The notes: generated by a model not told the origin, from the letters alone. Positions 33,644 to 44,114 are shown, numbered from the stretch's first letter. The stretch: 64,000 nt of DNA from Yponomeuta sedellus (GCA_934045075.1 OW203726.1:1659535-1723534); one strand, 5' to 3'. A program made the numbers and translations.

Positions 33644-34055
33644 TATGACTATTCAACAACTATGCACTTTAGAGACTCGCTCCCCTGGTCACAAGGACAG
33701 AACGAGACAAACCGTTTGCGCAAAAAAAGGATAGTAAATGTATGTGAATGTAACTTGGATTATAATAATTTATTATTATGCATGAGTTTTCTTTAAACCT
33801 CCTGCGGTTGACTGGAAGAAAATGCTTATGGCATTAAGTTCGCCGCATTGTACAATTTTATGGTGCAATAAAGTATTAATAATAACAAAGTATTCAAAGA
33901 AAATATGTCAAGAGTCAGAGTCAAATACATTTAACATACATTTTTCGCTTTGTTACAAAGCGAAAAATGCATACGAGCCCTTATCCATTTTTAACACCAT
34001 CTTTGCTTACAGCAAGATTCTGTCTGCCAATGTTAGCTCGCACATACATACATAC

Positions 34056-34190
34056 ATACTTAACCTCACGCCTGTGTCCCAGAGGGGTACGTACAGACCA
34101 AGGGCTGCCACTTGCCGCTATCCTGACAGATCAATTTCGCTTCTTCAACGTTCATAAGTCGTTGCAAGCCGGCTCCGGGTACTTTATGTG
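34056..34190 (-). pseudogene. LINE-B ORF C-terminus
   Basis: Plus-strand catacatacatacatacttaa, cctcacgcctgtgtcccaga and tcctgacagatcaatttcgc are the reverse complement of the LINE-B ORF end and its (TATG)n tail. Confidence 0.65.
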
Positions 34191-34697
34191 AGCTCTCAAG
34201 TAAACTGTTACAGCAATGCCCTGGTCATGGCCGTAATTTCTCACCCCATTCGCGACCCACAAAAGTGGACTAGGCAATGAAACATCTAGGTCAAAAACCG
34301 CCGAAAAACTGAGCCATTCCCGAGCACTCTGTTACTATGCGGCAGACAAAGTGGACCACAAATCAAATTTAAATCGGGCAGTAGGAACTCTACCTCAAAC
34401 GTCTTTCTCCCACAGCCGACATAACCTCGACCACATTGCGAGGTAAGCGTTTTCGTTCAATTCTGACACTTCATTTTACAAGTTAAAAGGAGGTATGTGT
34501 AGCTTTTCTGGTAGTGGAGTGTATTGGAGTTAGTTTGTGGTTAATTTCTTTCGCGCCCGTAGTCTGTTTCAATGTAAATAGCGGCGCGCTCGTTCGTAGT
34601 GAGTAGCGCTGTTGAGTCAGGCGCTGTTGAGGAGTCGACTTTCGCCTTGTAATATTAGTGGTTTGGTTAGATGACATAAACGAGGCGACGTCTGAAC

Positions 34698-35254
34698 AAC
34701 AACTGATTTTACTATTTTTATTTTTAATGCCCTAACCCGTGCGAAGGACAAATTTAAAAACCTATTTAGAGGCTAAAAATTTCACCCATGCCGGGTTTCG
34801 AACCCGCAACCTCTGGCTATCCGTGCCAGCGCTCTACCAATTGAGCCAATGGGCGACTCACCGGCATCAGTGAAATTTCGAACCTCTTTACACTATTCTC
34901 TGTATTATTAGTTTAGCCTCTAAATAGGTTTTTAAATTTGTCCTTAGCATGGGTTAGTGCATTAAAAATAAAAATAATATAATCATGTGGGTACAGTAAT
35001 ATCGTTCCGATGTTAAAACCTAACTGCAAAGCAGGTAGTCGGGGCTGTAAGTGATGCAATTTACTTAAGCCAGATGTCGCTGCCTGTACGTTATACAGAG
35101 AATAGTGTAAAGAGGTTCGAAATTTCACTGATGCCGGTGAGTCGCCCATAAGCTCAATTGGTAGAGCGCTGGCACGGATAGCCAGAAGTTGCGGGTTCGA
35201 ATCCCGGCATGGGTGAAATTTTTAGCCTCTAAATAGGTTTTTAACAACTGATTT
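34698..35254 (-). mobile_element. T308 insertion with inverted 5' start and 12-bp TSD
   Basis: aacaactgattt occurs at 34698-34709 and 35243-35254. Between them, read on the minus strand, is an inverted unit starting aaaaacctatttagaggct with its tRNA-like domain, a switch near 34918, then a sense tRNA-like domain and the tail ending gcattaaaaataaaaatagt. Two opposing tRNA-like domains therefore sit in one insertion. Confidence 0.9.
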
Positions 35255-35342
35255 ATTCTCTAGTACCCACACACTACACGCCTCATAGAAATTGACTCTT
35301 GTCTTTCTATTTTTTGCTTTGTCTTTTTCGTGATAGGTCTAA

Positions 35343-35510
35343 GTTTTCTTTTTCATGTAGTTTATATACGTCAAACCGTAGGGCACAGGCTTTCTCAGAG
35401 AGAGAGAGAGTGGGCTTAATTACCACGCGTGCCCACCGCGACTTGACACTCCAAGGCACAGGGCCTCAGAAAGAGAGAAGTTTCTTTCTTCCTCAGTGGG
35501 ATGTATATTT
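35343..35510 (-). repeat. tRNA-SINE S1 3' part, with a local repeat
   Basis: tagtttatatacgtcaaacc, cagagagagagagagtgggc and ttaccacgcgtgcccaccgc are the reverse complement of the S1 3' half. A second related piece follows (ccaaggcacagggcctcag; cctcagtgggatgtatattt). Confidence 0.55.
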
Positions 35511-35585
35511 TTCTTTCTAATCGGTCTCTCAATTCTGAGGATCGTGACCATATACAATAGTTCTCTATTTGTCTCCGCCATATGC

Positions 35586-35736
35586 GCAATTCCACCGAAC
35601 TGCGATCCCCAACCCGCATGCCCAGCGTGGGGATTATGGGCCTCACCCCCCAATGATGGTACAACCTTGTGCTATGGCGCTCATTAGGGGAGGGCTATGT
35701 CCAGCAGTAGTCTAATATAGCCTGAAGAAGAAGAAG
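35586..35736 (+). mobile_element. RTE-tailed SINE, 5' truncated
   Basis: gcaattccaccgaactgcga, tccccaacccgcatgcccag, ggcgctcattaggggagggc and tatgtccagcagtagtctaa, ending in gaagaagaaga. Confidence 0.75.
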
Positions 35737-35739
35737 ATA

Positions 35740-37010
35740 TGCACAATGGGAACGCGTGCTGTATCGATCCCCCAAGCTGCCTTCTTTATGGCATCGTACC
35801 AGCGCATTGGTGTTCTGCCTCTCGGCTGTCAGCCCTCCAACTGGCCCAAAACGATCTGCTTCTCTAGACGCGACTGCATAATGTGCCCAAAAAAGCCGAG
35901 GGACGTCTAGTGACAGACTGAAGATAGTCGCTCCGTTATTCTGAGCTCGTTTAGTATGAAAGTATTAGTTCTGAAGGCTGCGTATATACAAAATACAAAA
36001 TAAAAAGAACCAAAAATAATAATATGTGATTTCTATTCTCCGAAGTGTATGTGTTAATTGGTACAAGTAGTAACGTAAGCTCCACCCCGTTCGGTTTTTA
36101 ATTTTCTACAACATTGAAATCGAATCAAAAGCTTCCACTTTGTTCAAAGAGGTCCACTGTCACTGCGATCGTGCCAGGAATTTATGTAACACTGACCTAA
36201 CTCCAAACCGCGGAGATTAACGAAATATGTATGCAAATATGCGCTTTTGTTACTAATTAAACAAGCAGCCGCGAGGTGGTCTGCAATGTGCGGATTCCGC
36301 GGATGATTCCCAGAAAACAGCTCTTTTAATTTAGCCCGCGCTAGCCCTTGTTCGGGCGTTATAAATCTTGAACGGTCTACCTTTTTCTTTGCGTTTAGCT
36401 TACCTAACTTAAGGCCAGGGCTATTGCATCACGTGGACGTTGCTAAAGTGCAGTGTCTTTAATTTAAATATCAACTACATAGGTAGTACATGAGGCGACT
36501 GCGTAGGTGGAGGGAGCAGACAAAACACGTTCCTGACTTCATAAGTCAGGAACAGGTCAATACCACCTGGAGGGCATGAGCAGTGGGGAGTATGGAGAGA
36601 TCGCTGAACCGTCTGCGCGCTGGTATTGCTCGATCGAGAGGTAACCTAAAGGATAGGGGATCCCGCCCGAAGATGCTGATTTCCTTTGCCGATGTGGAGC
36701 TGCACAAACAACAATGCATGTCTGCCCTGAAGCTCCACAGTGCAGTTTGCGGGATCTCATGGAGGCGTCACAGGCAGTGGCGCGGTTTTGGGAGCGAGAC
36801 GTCTGAGAGGAGGGCTGCGCTTTCGACACGAAAGAAGAAGAACTACATAGGAACATACGGGCACTGTTTACTGTAATACAGGTAATAAGCCTAGCTCAGC
36901 AGCAGATGCTGTATTATATGTTTTTGAGCCATTGAACGTATCAGTGCCATGTAACTTAGCCCTATTTTGTATTCTTTGGTCAATAAAATATTCTTATTCT
37001 TATTCGTTAA
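35740..37010. other. No gene recognised; possible regulatory patch
   Basis: 36180-36365 combines an octamer atgcaaat (36231-36238), taattaaa, aaccgcgg and CpGs, a mixture seen in developmental enhancers. The overlapping frames at 36557-36876 on both strands are not recognised. The first part near 35750-35890 may be another eroded repeat. Confidence 0.35.
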
Positions 37011-37012
37011 AG

Positions 37013-37195
37013 AAATTACATACATACATATCCTCACGCCTGTATCCCAGTGAGGTACGCAGAGACCAGGGACTGCCACTTGCCACGATCCTGACAGGTC
37101 ACCTATGCTTCATCAACGTTCACAGGTCGTTGCATGCACGCACGCCGGTTCCGGGTACTTTTTATCTTTCCCTTTGCTAATAGATCCTCTATTTG
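37013..37195 (-). pseudogene. LINE-B ORF C-terminus
   Basis: tacatacatacatatcctca, cgcctgtatcccagtgaggt, agagaccagggactgccact and catcaacgttcacaggtcgt are the reverse complement of the block at 48980-49146. Confidence 0.7.
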
Positions 37196-37397
37196 GTTAG
37201 AGAAATTATCTAGTAAAATGTCATCATTTAAAATTTTATCATTTCGCTCGGGGTGGTCCAGAATTCTAGCGCCTACACAGTCTGCGATCCGTCCTTTTTG
37301 ACTTCTTTTGCCCAGTGGATTAATAAGGCATTAAACTTAACTGATAAAAGTTAAGTTCATTTCATTATTTAGTTGGTAGTTCTTATGAAACAATAAA

Positions 37398-37675
37398 GAT
37401 CTAATCGCGATTATTTATAAGGTAAAATGTTATAACCTTATGTCCCGATGTTTCGGCGCGTTACAGTTGCCGTGGTCTCGGGTAGACTGAAGTGGCGAGT
37501 GCAGTCATTTACTGTGGGTAGTTTTAATATAATATAAATTTTAATATAACTTATAAATATAACTTTTTTTAATTTAACTTTTAATATAACTTATAAATAT
37601 AACGTTTTAATATAACTTTTAATATATAACTTTATATGAACTATATAGATTCATCGCGAATCATTAAGAAATACA
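37398..37675. mobile_element. PLE-A pseudo-LTR fragments around an AT tandem repeat
   Basis: aatcgcgattatttataagg, tgtcccgatgtttcggcgcg and ttacagttgccgtggtctcg are an antisense PLE-A pseudo-LTR. 37515-37640 is a degenerate tandem repeat of tataacttttaatataac. atcgcgaatcattaagaaat closes the pair in sense, so this is again an inverted arrangement. Confidence 0.55.
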
Positions 37676-38312
37676 ATAAAGATCATTTAACTTAATTTTT
37701 GACAGCGTTGTTTTTCTAAGTAGGGAAATATGTTTTATGTTTAACTAATTTGACTAGACTTTCAACGCATCGTGTGGCATATAGTTAAGATTTATATGTA
37801 GAACGACGGAGCGTCACCGCTCAGTCGACGCAGCGCTAACGCAACGTGCGGGCAACGCCCGTGTGGCACCTCCCTTACATTAATAATTCGATAATTCCTT
37901 TTTTAATATCTCTGACGTCCCCCACTCCCCCTTAACAGAGTTCCGATCGAAAACTCATTTGCGAGGTCTCGGCATCGTGAAAACAATAAAAGTTAAATAA
38001 AGTTAAACCTAAAAAATACAATGACGATAAAAATATCCAAAAAAAAGATCCGGCGGCAGGAATTTAACAACGGCCACCGTGGGAGCGACTGGACACAAAC
38101 CTGCTTCTAAATGCAGTGTTGTACTAATCACCCCCTTGATTAGGTTCTTATTTGATTCCGTTCAACTAAAACGACACTAATGGGCGACTATTTCTTACAC
38201 CAGCAATGTGTGTGTCCGCTTTGGTAGCGTGAGCTCACAGCACATAATGTTCTGTGCGTGAGCTTGATATAGTAGGTACTGCATAGCAAGATTCAGTTTG
38301 TTTTTGGTATAG

Positions 38313-38512
38313 TATCACCCCTTTGTATGTCCCCACTGCTGGGGCACGGGTCTTTTCCTGCGTCGCAGGAAAGCTAAAAATTCCACCCATGCCGGGACTC
38401 GAACCCGCGACCAGTTTGACCGTGCCAGCGCTCTCCCAACTGAGCTAATGGGCGACTATCCGGCATCAATAAAAATTTCGAACCCGTTTACAATCTCTCT
38501 GTATTACGTACA
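38313..38512 (-). mobile_element. Chimera: 5S-SINE 3' end joined to a T308 tRNA-like domain
   Basis: 38313-38371 is the reverse complement of the 5S-SINE 3' end (ctttgtatgtccccactgct; cctgcgtcgcaggaaag). It runs directly into ctaaaaattccacccatgcc and the antisense T308 tRNA-like domain. It may be a template-switch product or a chance insertion. Confidence 0.6.
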
Positions 38513-38705
38513 GAATTAATTGTATTACGTGAATATTATAACTTTTTAATTATTTGATTAACTGACATTTCGTATTTTTTGAGACAAGTAACAAGTATTT
38601 TAGGATTTTTCCTGACCTTTTCTACTGTATGGAATCAGGCGTTACTCTGCGGAAATCCATAATAGCATTAAAATGACAAAATTTACTTTGCTAAATTCAC
38701 TTGCA

Positions 38706-38767
38706 CTTGTGAGCCTGAGGATGCCTCGTGTTAGAGGCGAAACGCGACGCGTATTTTCTCACACAAG
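38706..38767 (+). ncRNA. Hammerhead-ribozyme-like motif, probably PLE-derived
   Basis: CTGAGGA (38715-38721), a hairpin GCCTC-GTGTTA-GAGGC, GAAA (38739-38742), a short stem III CGC-GAC-GCG, then a GTA cleavage-type triplet. The outer helix actt gtg/cac aagt closes the motif. One extra T separates the first core strand from stem II, so activity is uncertain. Type I hammerheads with a tiny stem III are known from PLE pseudo-LTRs. Confidence 0.5.
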
Positions 38768-38939
38768 TATTAGTGTCGGTGGTTGTGTGTTCGTGTCTTG
38801 CATCTGCTTGAAAAAGTGGGAGGGAGGGCGGTGCAATAACTAACCGCATGGTGCTTGCGAGATTTTTGGCGGAGATTTAGCAAAGTAGTTTTCACATTTT
38901 TAATGACCTTTTCTACGTTTTCTACGCTATGCCTCTGTA

Positions 38940-39300
38940 AGCCTCTAAATAGGTTTTTAAAATTGTCCTTAGCACGGGTTAGTGCATTAAAAAGAATATT
39001 ATCATGTGGGTACAGCGCTATCATTCCGATGTAAAACCTAACTGAAAAGTAGGTACTCGGGGCTGCAAGTGATGCAAATTACTTCAACCAGATGTTGCTG
39101 CCTGTACGTAATATAGAGAGTATTGAAAAGAGGTTCGAATTTCACTGATGCCGGTAGTCGCCCATTAGTTCAGTTGGGAGAGCGCTGGCACTGTTTGCCA
39201 GAGGTCGCGGTTTCATGTCCCGGCACGGGTGAAATTTCTAGCCTCTAAATAGGTCTTTAAAATTGTCCTTAGCACGGGTTAGTGCATTAAAAATAATATA
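38940..39300 (+). mobile_element. T308 repeat, direct form
   Basis: Begins in the tail (gcctctaaataggtttttaa), then a full body, a diverged tRNA-like domain (gcccattagttcagttggga; gcggtttcatgtccc) and the tail again ending ataatataa. Slightly more than one unit. Confidence 0.75.
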
Positions 39301-39639
39301 ATATCAGGTTCATGCAAGTTCTCCGTTTATTAGCTTCATGAAACACGGCCTGTCAAGTAAATAGCTGGTGTATCTGATTGCAAGGTGTCAAAATAATAGA
39401 GTTCACAAAAACATGTACGGATGTATTCGCCCATTATGCGGAAAAAAACGACCGTGTGTCCTTAAGTGTTAAGCAAAAATGCAATAAGCAATGTGAATAA
39501 TTGTTGCCAAAATTACTCGAGTTGAACTAAATCATGGGAATCCATAATTATAAGGTTCTAATTAGTTTTTATCACATCCATTCAAAAAGAGCCAGTTTAA
39601 TTCTTGTAAAGAGATTACACGCTGCGTTTATATCTATAT

Positions 39640-40190
39640 AAAAAATAATCCACCCATGCTGGCACGGATAGCCAGCGGTCGCGGGTTTTTTAGCATACTA
39701 TTTTTATTTTTAATGCATTAACCCGTGCTAAGGACAAATTTAAAAACCTATTTAGAGGCTAAAAATTCCACCCGTGTTGGAAAACCATCTGCTCTGTTTG
39801 TTAACGCGCCAGGTAATCGAATCAAAAATATCGTGTACCATAAGGCACTCCAATAAAAATGAAACTTAATTTAGAATAAGTAAAAAATTCTCTGCTTCTT
39901 CAGGCTATATTATGTAGTCCACTGCTGGACATAGCCCTCCCCTAATCAGCGCCATCGCGCCCTGTCTTCAGCTTGCCGCATCCAGTAAAAATTTAATGAA
40001 ATATAATAAGTTGGTATAATAAGAAACCTGAAATCGTAATTTTCATTGTGATTTTTTGTAACTATCAAAAGAATAATTTTAAGTGCTTTATAATTATATT
40101 CTTTTTTTTAATGCACTAACATTTAAAAAATCTATTTCAAGGCTAAAAATTCCACTCATGCCGGAGTTTTTAGCCTCTAAATAGGTTGCT
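39640..40190. repeat. T308 fragments and an antisense RTE tail
   Basis: 39645-39775 holds tRNA-like and tail pieces. 39893-39987 is an antisense RTE 3' end (cttcaggctatattatgtag; actgctggacatagccctcc). 40105-40188 is a tiny fold-back of the T308 tail (atctatttcaaggctaaaaa, then ttagcctctaaataggt). Confidence 0.6.
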
Positions 40191-40249
40191 GTAGAACTTT
40201 TATTTTTCGTCGTAATGTAATTGTTGACTTATTAACTTTCTTTTTTCTT

Positions 40250-40525
40250 TTTTTATGACCCGGTGTCCCGAATAGCAGAATAATCATTAAAAAAATCGAC
40301 TGTTAGGCGGTACGAAGTTCACCGGGTCTAGTCTATAATATAAAAATGAATCCTGAATGTGTTAGTAAGCGCAAATCTCGAGAGCAGCTGAACCAATTTC
40401 GCTTATTCTTTTTTTAGAGTATTCCTTGAAGTACAAGGATAGTTCTTATGGACAGAAAATTAAAAAAATAAATTAAAGAATCGATTGTTAGGCGGTACAA
40501 TGTTCGCTGGTTCAGCTACTAGCTA
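40250..40525 (+). repeat. Dispersed insect repeat (gttaggcggtac family)
   Basis: Two tail copies (aatcgactgttaggcggtac and aatcgattgttaggcggtac) bracket a unit starting ataaaaatgaatcctgaatg. A related piece may be at 45640-45720. The class is not assigned. Confidence 0.45.
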
Positions 40526-41054
40526 ATTTTGTATGATTATCCCAGGAGCTATGCGCCAATGTAACCCTTTCTCTTGTGTTCCCGCACGAGAGTGTGGAGG
40601 GGCGATACATAGGAATGAAAGTGATTTGAATTTGGAATGTAGTTTTTTTTTTAGTAAAAGTTAAAACACGGACATTGTATAAACAAGTATCTGGCTATAA
40701 TGACAAATAAACCGCGCGAGGCAAATACAAAAAAAATTTAAAAAATAAAAGAAGAGCGAAATTTATTAAATGGATTCCTCCGCCTTCGTTCGTTATTAAT
40801 TAGATGCCTAAACTCTAAGTACCTACCTATATTAATTTTTTTTTTAAATTTGTGTATTTTTTCAAGTAGTGACAATGAAGGTATTTTATCAACTCCAGAT
40901 AATATTGTACCGGATACCAAAAATGTGTTAAAAACATATAAATGATTAATTTTATTCTTATTCATCAATTGCACTTACTTACTTTTGTGTAGAATAGAAT
41001 AAAAAAATGTTTATTTGTTTACATACCGGGTTGATGATGAATACAGAGTCCAGT

Positions 41055-41345
41055 GGTATCTTCACTCACACTAGATGGGTGAAGGGACCCGGGAGAATGA
41101 CCCAGTGGCTGGGGGAATGTTTTTATACATGGTGTAGACTTGTACAGCACCTATACCATCCTGACAGGTTAGTCGGCCTTCTTCCTCTTCTTCAGGCTAT
41201 ACTACTCCACTGCTGGACATAGCCCTCCCCTAATGGGCACCAAAGCGCCCTGTTTTCAGCTTGCCGCAGCCAGCATCTGCCGGCAGTTTTCCGCAGATCG
41301 TCATCCCACCTTAGTCGGCCTAGCCCAGAAGAAACACTGGGCACA
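41055..41345 (-). repeat. Dispersed repeat split by a truncated RTE LINE
   Basis: 41055-41168 and 41322-41345 are the two parts of the repeat seen whole at 4080-4225. The junction is duplicated as ttagtcggcct at 41169-41179 and 41311-41321. Confidence 0.8.
41180..41310 (-). pseudogene. RTE LINE, 5'-truncated insertion, open C-terminus
   Basis: The minus strand encodes RWDDDLRKTAGRCWLRQAEN, then RALW and PLGEGYVQQWSSIA with a stop, followed by gaagaagaggaag. No internal stop. An 11-bp TSD flanks it. Confidence 0.85.
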
Positions 41346-41399
41346 TTCATTTAATAGGGTGGCCGAAGGTCAAAAGATTGTGGTGAATTTTCCACTGTC

Positions 41400-41620
41400 G
41401 CTGGCGAAAACCGAGCGGGCTCCCCCAACACTTCAGCGCGCTATCCCAGCCCCCCGCCCCGCGCCGCCACGGCCGGCTGCGCGCGCGCCGCTAATTACGG
41501 CCCGATAACATTCATATCAGTCGGACGGGCGCCGCAGACCGTGACGGGCGGCGGGCATCTTGATCCCGCGACCCGTCCGCCGAAGAAAGCAGCCGATCGT
41601 CCGATTGAGCTGCCCGCTGT
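41400..41620. promoter_or_regulatory. CpG-rich block
   Basis: Strong GC and CpG enrichment (gccccgcgccgccacggccg, gcgcgcgcgccgctaattac) around a taatta motif and gataacattc. Could be a promoter or first exon of an unseen gene; no confident ORF. Confidence 0.35.
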
Positions 41621-41968
41621 TGGTTTTATTCGAAACAATACAACTAGGTGCATGGCACATACGAAAAAGGTTAATATTCTTTTAATTTTAAGTTATGGAA
41701 CACGTTGCTATCTTCCGGAGATATATAGGTAACTTGGGTTCGGAATCGATCACCAGACCTGCAAAAAAACTTGATCGTGACGCCTGCAGAGAGGAATTTC
41801 GGGAGGGCCGCAAGACCTGCGATGAACTATGGTGCTTGGGACTGGCGGACAAGAGAGCCAGGATGCACAGAATTTATACCGACCTGACTCCGGGCTCTTC
41901 TCCTGCCGCTCTCGAATAGGACTTAGGCCTAACAGTCGATTCTTCATTTTTTTTTCTCTCCGTAAGAA

Positions 41969-42203
41969 CCCAAATTCTTCCCGCGGGTGTCGTAAAAGGC
42001 GACCAAGGGAGGGACCAAACCAGGGGGTTGGCAGCAGCGCCCCCTGCAGTACAATTCCACCAAACTGCGATCCGCAACCCGCATGCCCAGCGTGGGGATT
42101 ATGGGCATTACCCCCCAATGATGGCACAACGTTGCTCTATGGCGCTCATTAGGGGAGGGCTATGTCCAGCAGTGGACTAATATAGCCTGAAGAAGAAGAA
42201 GAA
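41969..42203 (+). mobile_element. RTE-tailed SINE
   Basis: ccaaattcttcccgcgggtg, cagggggttggcagcagcgc, gcaacccgcatgcccagcgt and tatgtccagcagtggactaa, ending in gaagaagaagaa. Confidence 0.85.
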
Positions 42204-42210
42204 CCTTAGA

Positions 42211-42351
42211 TCGGCCGGTAGCGTGCGCTCGGAAAAATTGCCACTAGCGGAAGTCACGGGACGGTCACCGATCCTGCACCTTACCCCGCCTCTTGTTGCT
42301 TAATTCAAGTGATTGATTCCATTCACTCGGTTCGACTACGCCACGAGCGCT
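42211..42351 (-). repeat. 5S-SINE 5' part, with the 5S-like promoter
   Basis: The minus strand reads agcgctcgtggcgtagtcga, agtgattgattcaa-like, aattaagcaacaagaggcgg, ggatcggtgaccgtcccgtg. The body is missing. Confidence 0.65.
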
Positions 42352-42367
42352 TCATTATTATTTATTA

Positions 42368-42474
42368 CAGGTTTGTTTTATCCGCGGTGGGCACGCGCAT
42401 TAATTAAGCACATAATCTCTATCTCTCTCTGAGAGAAGGCCTGTGGCCTGAGGTGGGACGCATATATTTGGCTA
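42368..42474 (+). repeat. tRNA-SINE S1 3' part, host of a MITE
   Basis: atccgcggtgggcacgcgca, tctctctctgagagaaggcc, tgaggtgggacgcatatatt and ggcta. The MITE at 42475-43657 begins at the TA in the SINE tail. Confidence 0.65.
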
Positions 42475-42658
42475 CAGTCTATTTATTCTTACTTGCCCAA
42501 TTTAGTAAACAAGATTCTACCCTTAAACTGTAACTTTTTAGTCCAAAACTGCCATAATTCCATAAATGAAGTAACCTGGAATACTCTTTTAGATAACACG
42601 CTGCCAATTTTATAAACATAGTTCATGATAGTTCATGAATTTTGCGAGAAAATGTCTA

Positions 42659-43574
42659 ATTAAAACTGTTTTTATACGGATTTATGCTCGTTTATTACAT
42701 TTTTACAATTTTCCAACGTTTCGGCACTTTTTCAGGTGCCGTGGTCCCGGATGACTGAGGTGACAGGTGTCTTTTAGAAATCATTAACGGTTAGTTTACT
42801 ACCCTCGGCAAAAATTACAAAATTTAATTATGAAGTTACGTTCCAAAATAGACAAACCAATTATTTTTTATATAAAGTCAACAATATTGATTATTAGTAA
42901 TTGAAGTTAAAATTAAATTTATAAACTAATTACTTTATATGAACTTAAAGATACCGATTATTACTTGAAATTAAATTGATTTTTTATTATTTATTCTACA
43001 GTCACACTTCTAGCAAGGGGGTCTCATGCACTTAAGCACTGGTTCCCATGCTACCGGTATGTTCCAACCACGATCTCTATTAAAATTTGGATGCCGGCGG
43101 ATCTCTATTGCCTCACGTATCATTCTAGGGAAGAAACGGTCTTCTCGGGCTAGAACTTTAACTTTATCGAAATGTATAAAGTGGTTGGTACCGCTAAGTG
43201 TATGCTCGCTGACTGCAGATCTACCAGAGCGCTTATGTTTCACATCAGCGATATGTTCCTTCACCCGCTCAGCTATGGTACGCTTATAAATTTAATTTTA
43301 ACTTCAATTACTAATAATCAATATTGTTGACTTTATATAAAAAATAATTGGTTTGTCTATTTTGGAACGTAACTTCATAATTAAATTTTGTAATTTTTGC
43401 CGAGGGTAGTAAACTAACCGTTAATGATTTCTAAAAGACACCTGTCACCTCAGTCATCCGAGACCACGGCACCTGAAAAAGTGCCGAAACGTTGGAAAAT
43501 TGTAAAAATGTAATAAACGAGCATAAATCCGTATAAAAACAGTTTTAATTATGTCTACTGCTCGTGTTAACCTT
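42659..43574 (-). mobile_element. Penelope-like element, 5' truncated, with inverted pseudo-LTRs
   Basis: Arms of about 265 bp (42659-42924 and 43288-43553) are inverted and nearly identical. They contain tttccaacgtttcggcactt and atgactgaggtgacaggtgt. The right side carries the extra tail tgtctactgctcgtgttaac. The 12-bp TSD agaaaatgtcta lies at 42647-42658 and 43575-43586. Between the arms only the end of the coding region remains. Confidence 0.9.
43010..43264 (-). pseudogene. PLE GIY-YIG endonuclease, C-terminal part
   Basis: 84 codons from an internal Met; the open frame continues slightly upstream as KRTIAERVKEHI. Recognisable pieces are ERVKEHIADVKHKRSGRSAV, SEHTLSGTNHFIHFDKVKVL, FFPRMIREAIEI and the end DRGWNIPVAWEPVL, typical of PLE endonuclease ends. 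The Arg/His and Glu of the active site region (R..EH, IREA) are present. The GIY and YIG strands are missing because the inverted pseudo-LTR cuts in, so it is not functional alone. Confidence 0.85.
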
Positions 43575-43659
43575 AGAAAATGTCTAGTTTAGGCATCTAA
43601 TCTCAATTTTAAGGTTATCTTGTTTACTAAATTGGACAAGTAAGAATAAATAGACTGTA

Positions 43660-44100
43660 CAAAAAAATATTATTTCGTGAATCGACGAGATTGGACCCTT
43701 TCACAAATATCAGCGTCACTAAACCATTTTCAAACTTTGAATTTCATACAGAATTTATCGCGCTTGAGTCTCACTGAAACGTTTTCGAGTTTTGAAAAGC
43801 GCCTAGGATTTTACGTGCTAGCATAAAATTTTTAATTTACAGCGTCAAATTGCACCCCAAGTATTTTAAAACAATTAAACCGCCTACCAGAAGTAATAAT
43901 AAAGTTGTAGATGAATAAACTGGCGTAAGTGAAAGTATGTGTGTAGGGCCGAACTATCCGGATAGCAATCTAGCTATCGCAGACTGGAATCTTAAGGTTC
44001 GTCCTGTCTCTACTGATTACCAAGCTTATTTTGCGCTGGATTCAGCGCATAGGAGGATGTTATTTCAGTTTTATTTCCAAATGATATGACGGATTGCAAT
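43660..44100. other. No gene recognised
   Basis: AT-rich, unique-looking. The first bases may be the remaining SINE tail. Confidence 0.4.
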
Positions 44101-44114
44101 TCAAATCAAAGCAA

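Larger units (their letters stand above)
42475..43657. mobile_element. TIR element (MITE) containing a PLE
   Basis: cagtctatttattcttactt through agtaaacaagat at the left end is matched with one mismatch by its inverse at 43617-43657. TA flanks both sides. Without the PLE the element would be about 270 bp. Confidence 0.8.

Noticed and set aside
36557..36876. Overlapping ~98-codon frames on both strands
   Set aside because: Possible retroelement remnant, but neither frame shows a recognisable motif, so no call was made.
42655..43570. Inverted repeat as a bacterial-type transposon
   Set aside because: The enclosed ORF is a PLE GIY-YIG endonuclease end, and the inverted repeats carry the PLE pseudo-LTR sequence.
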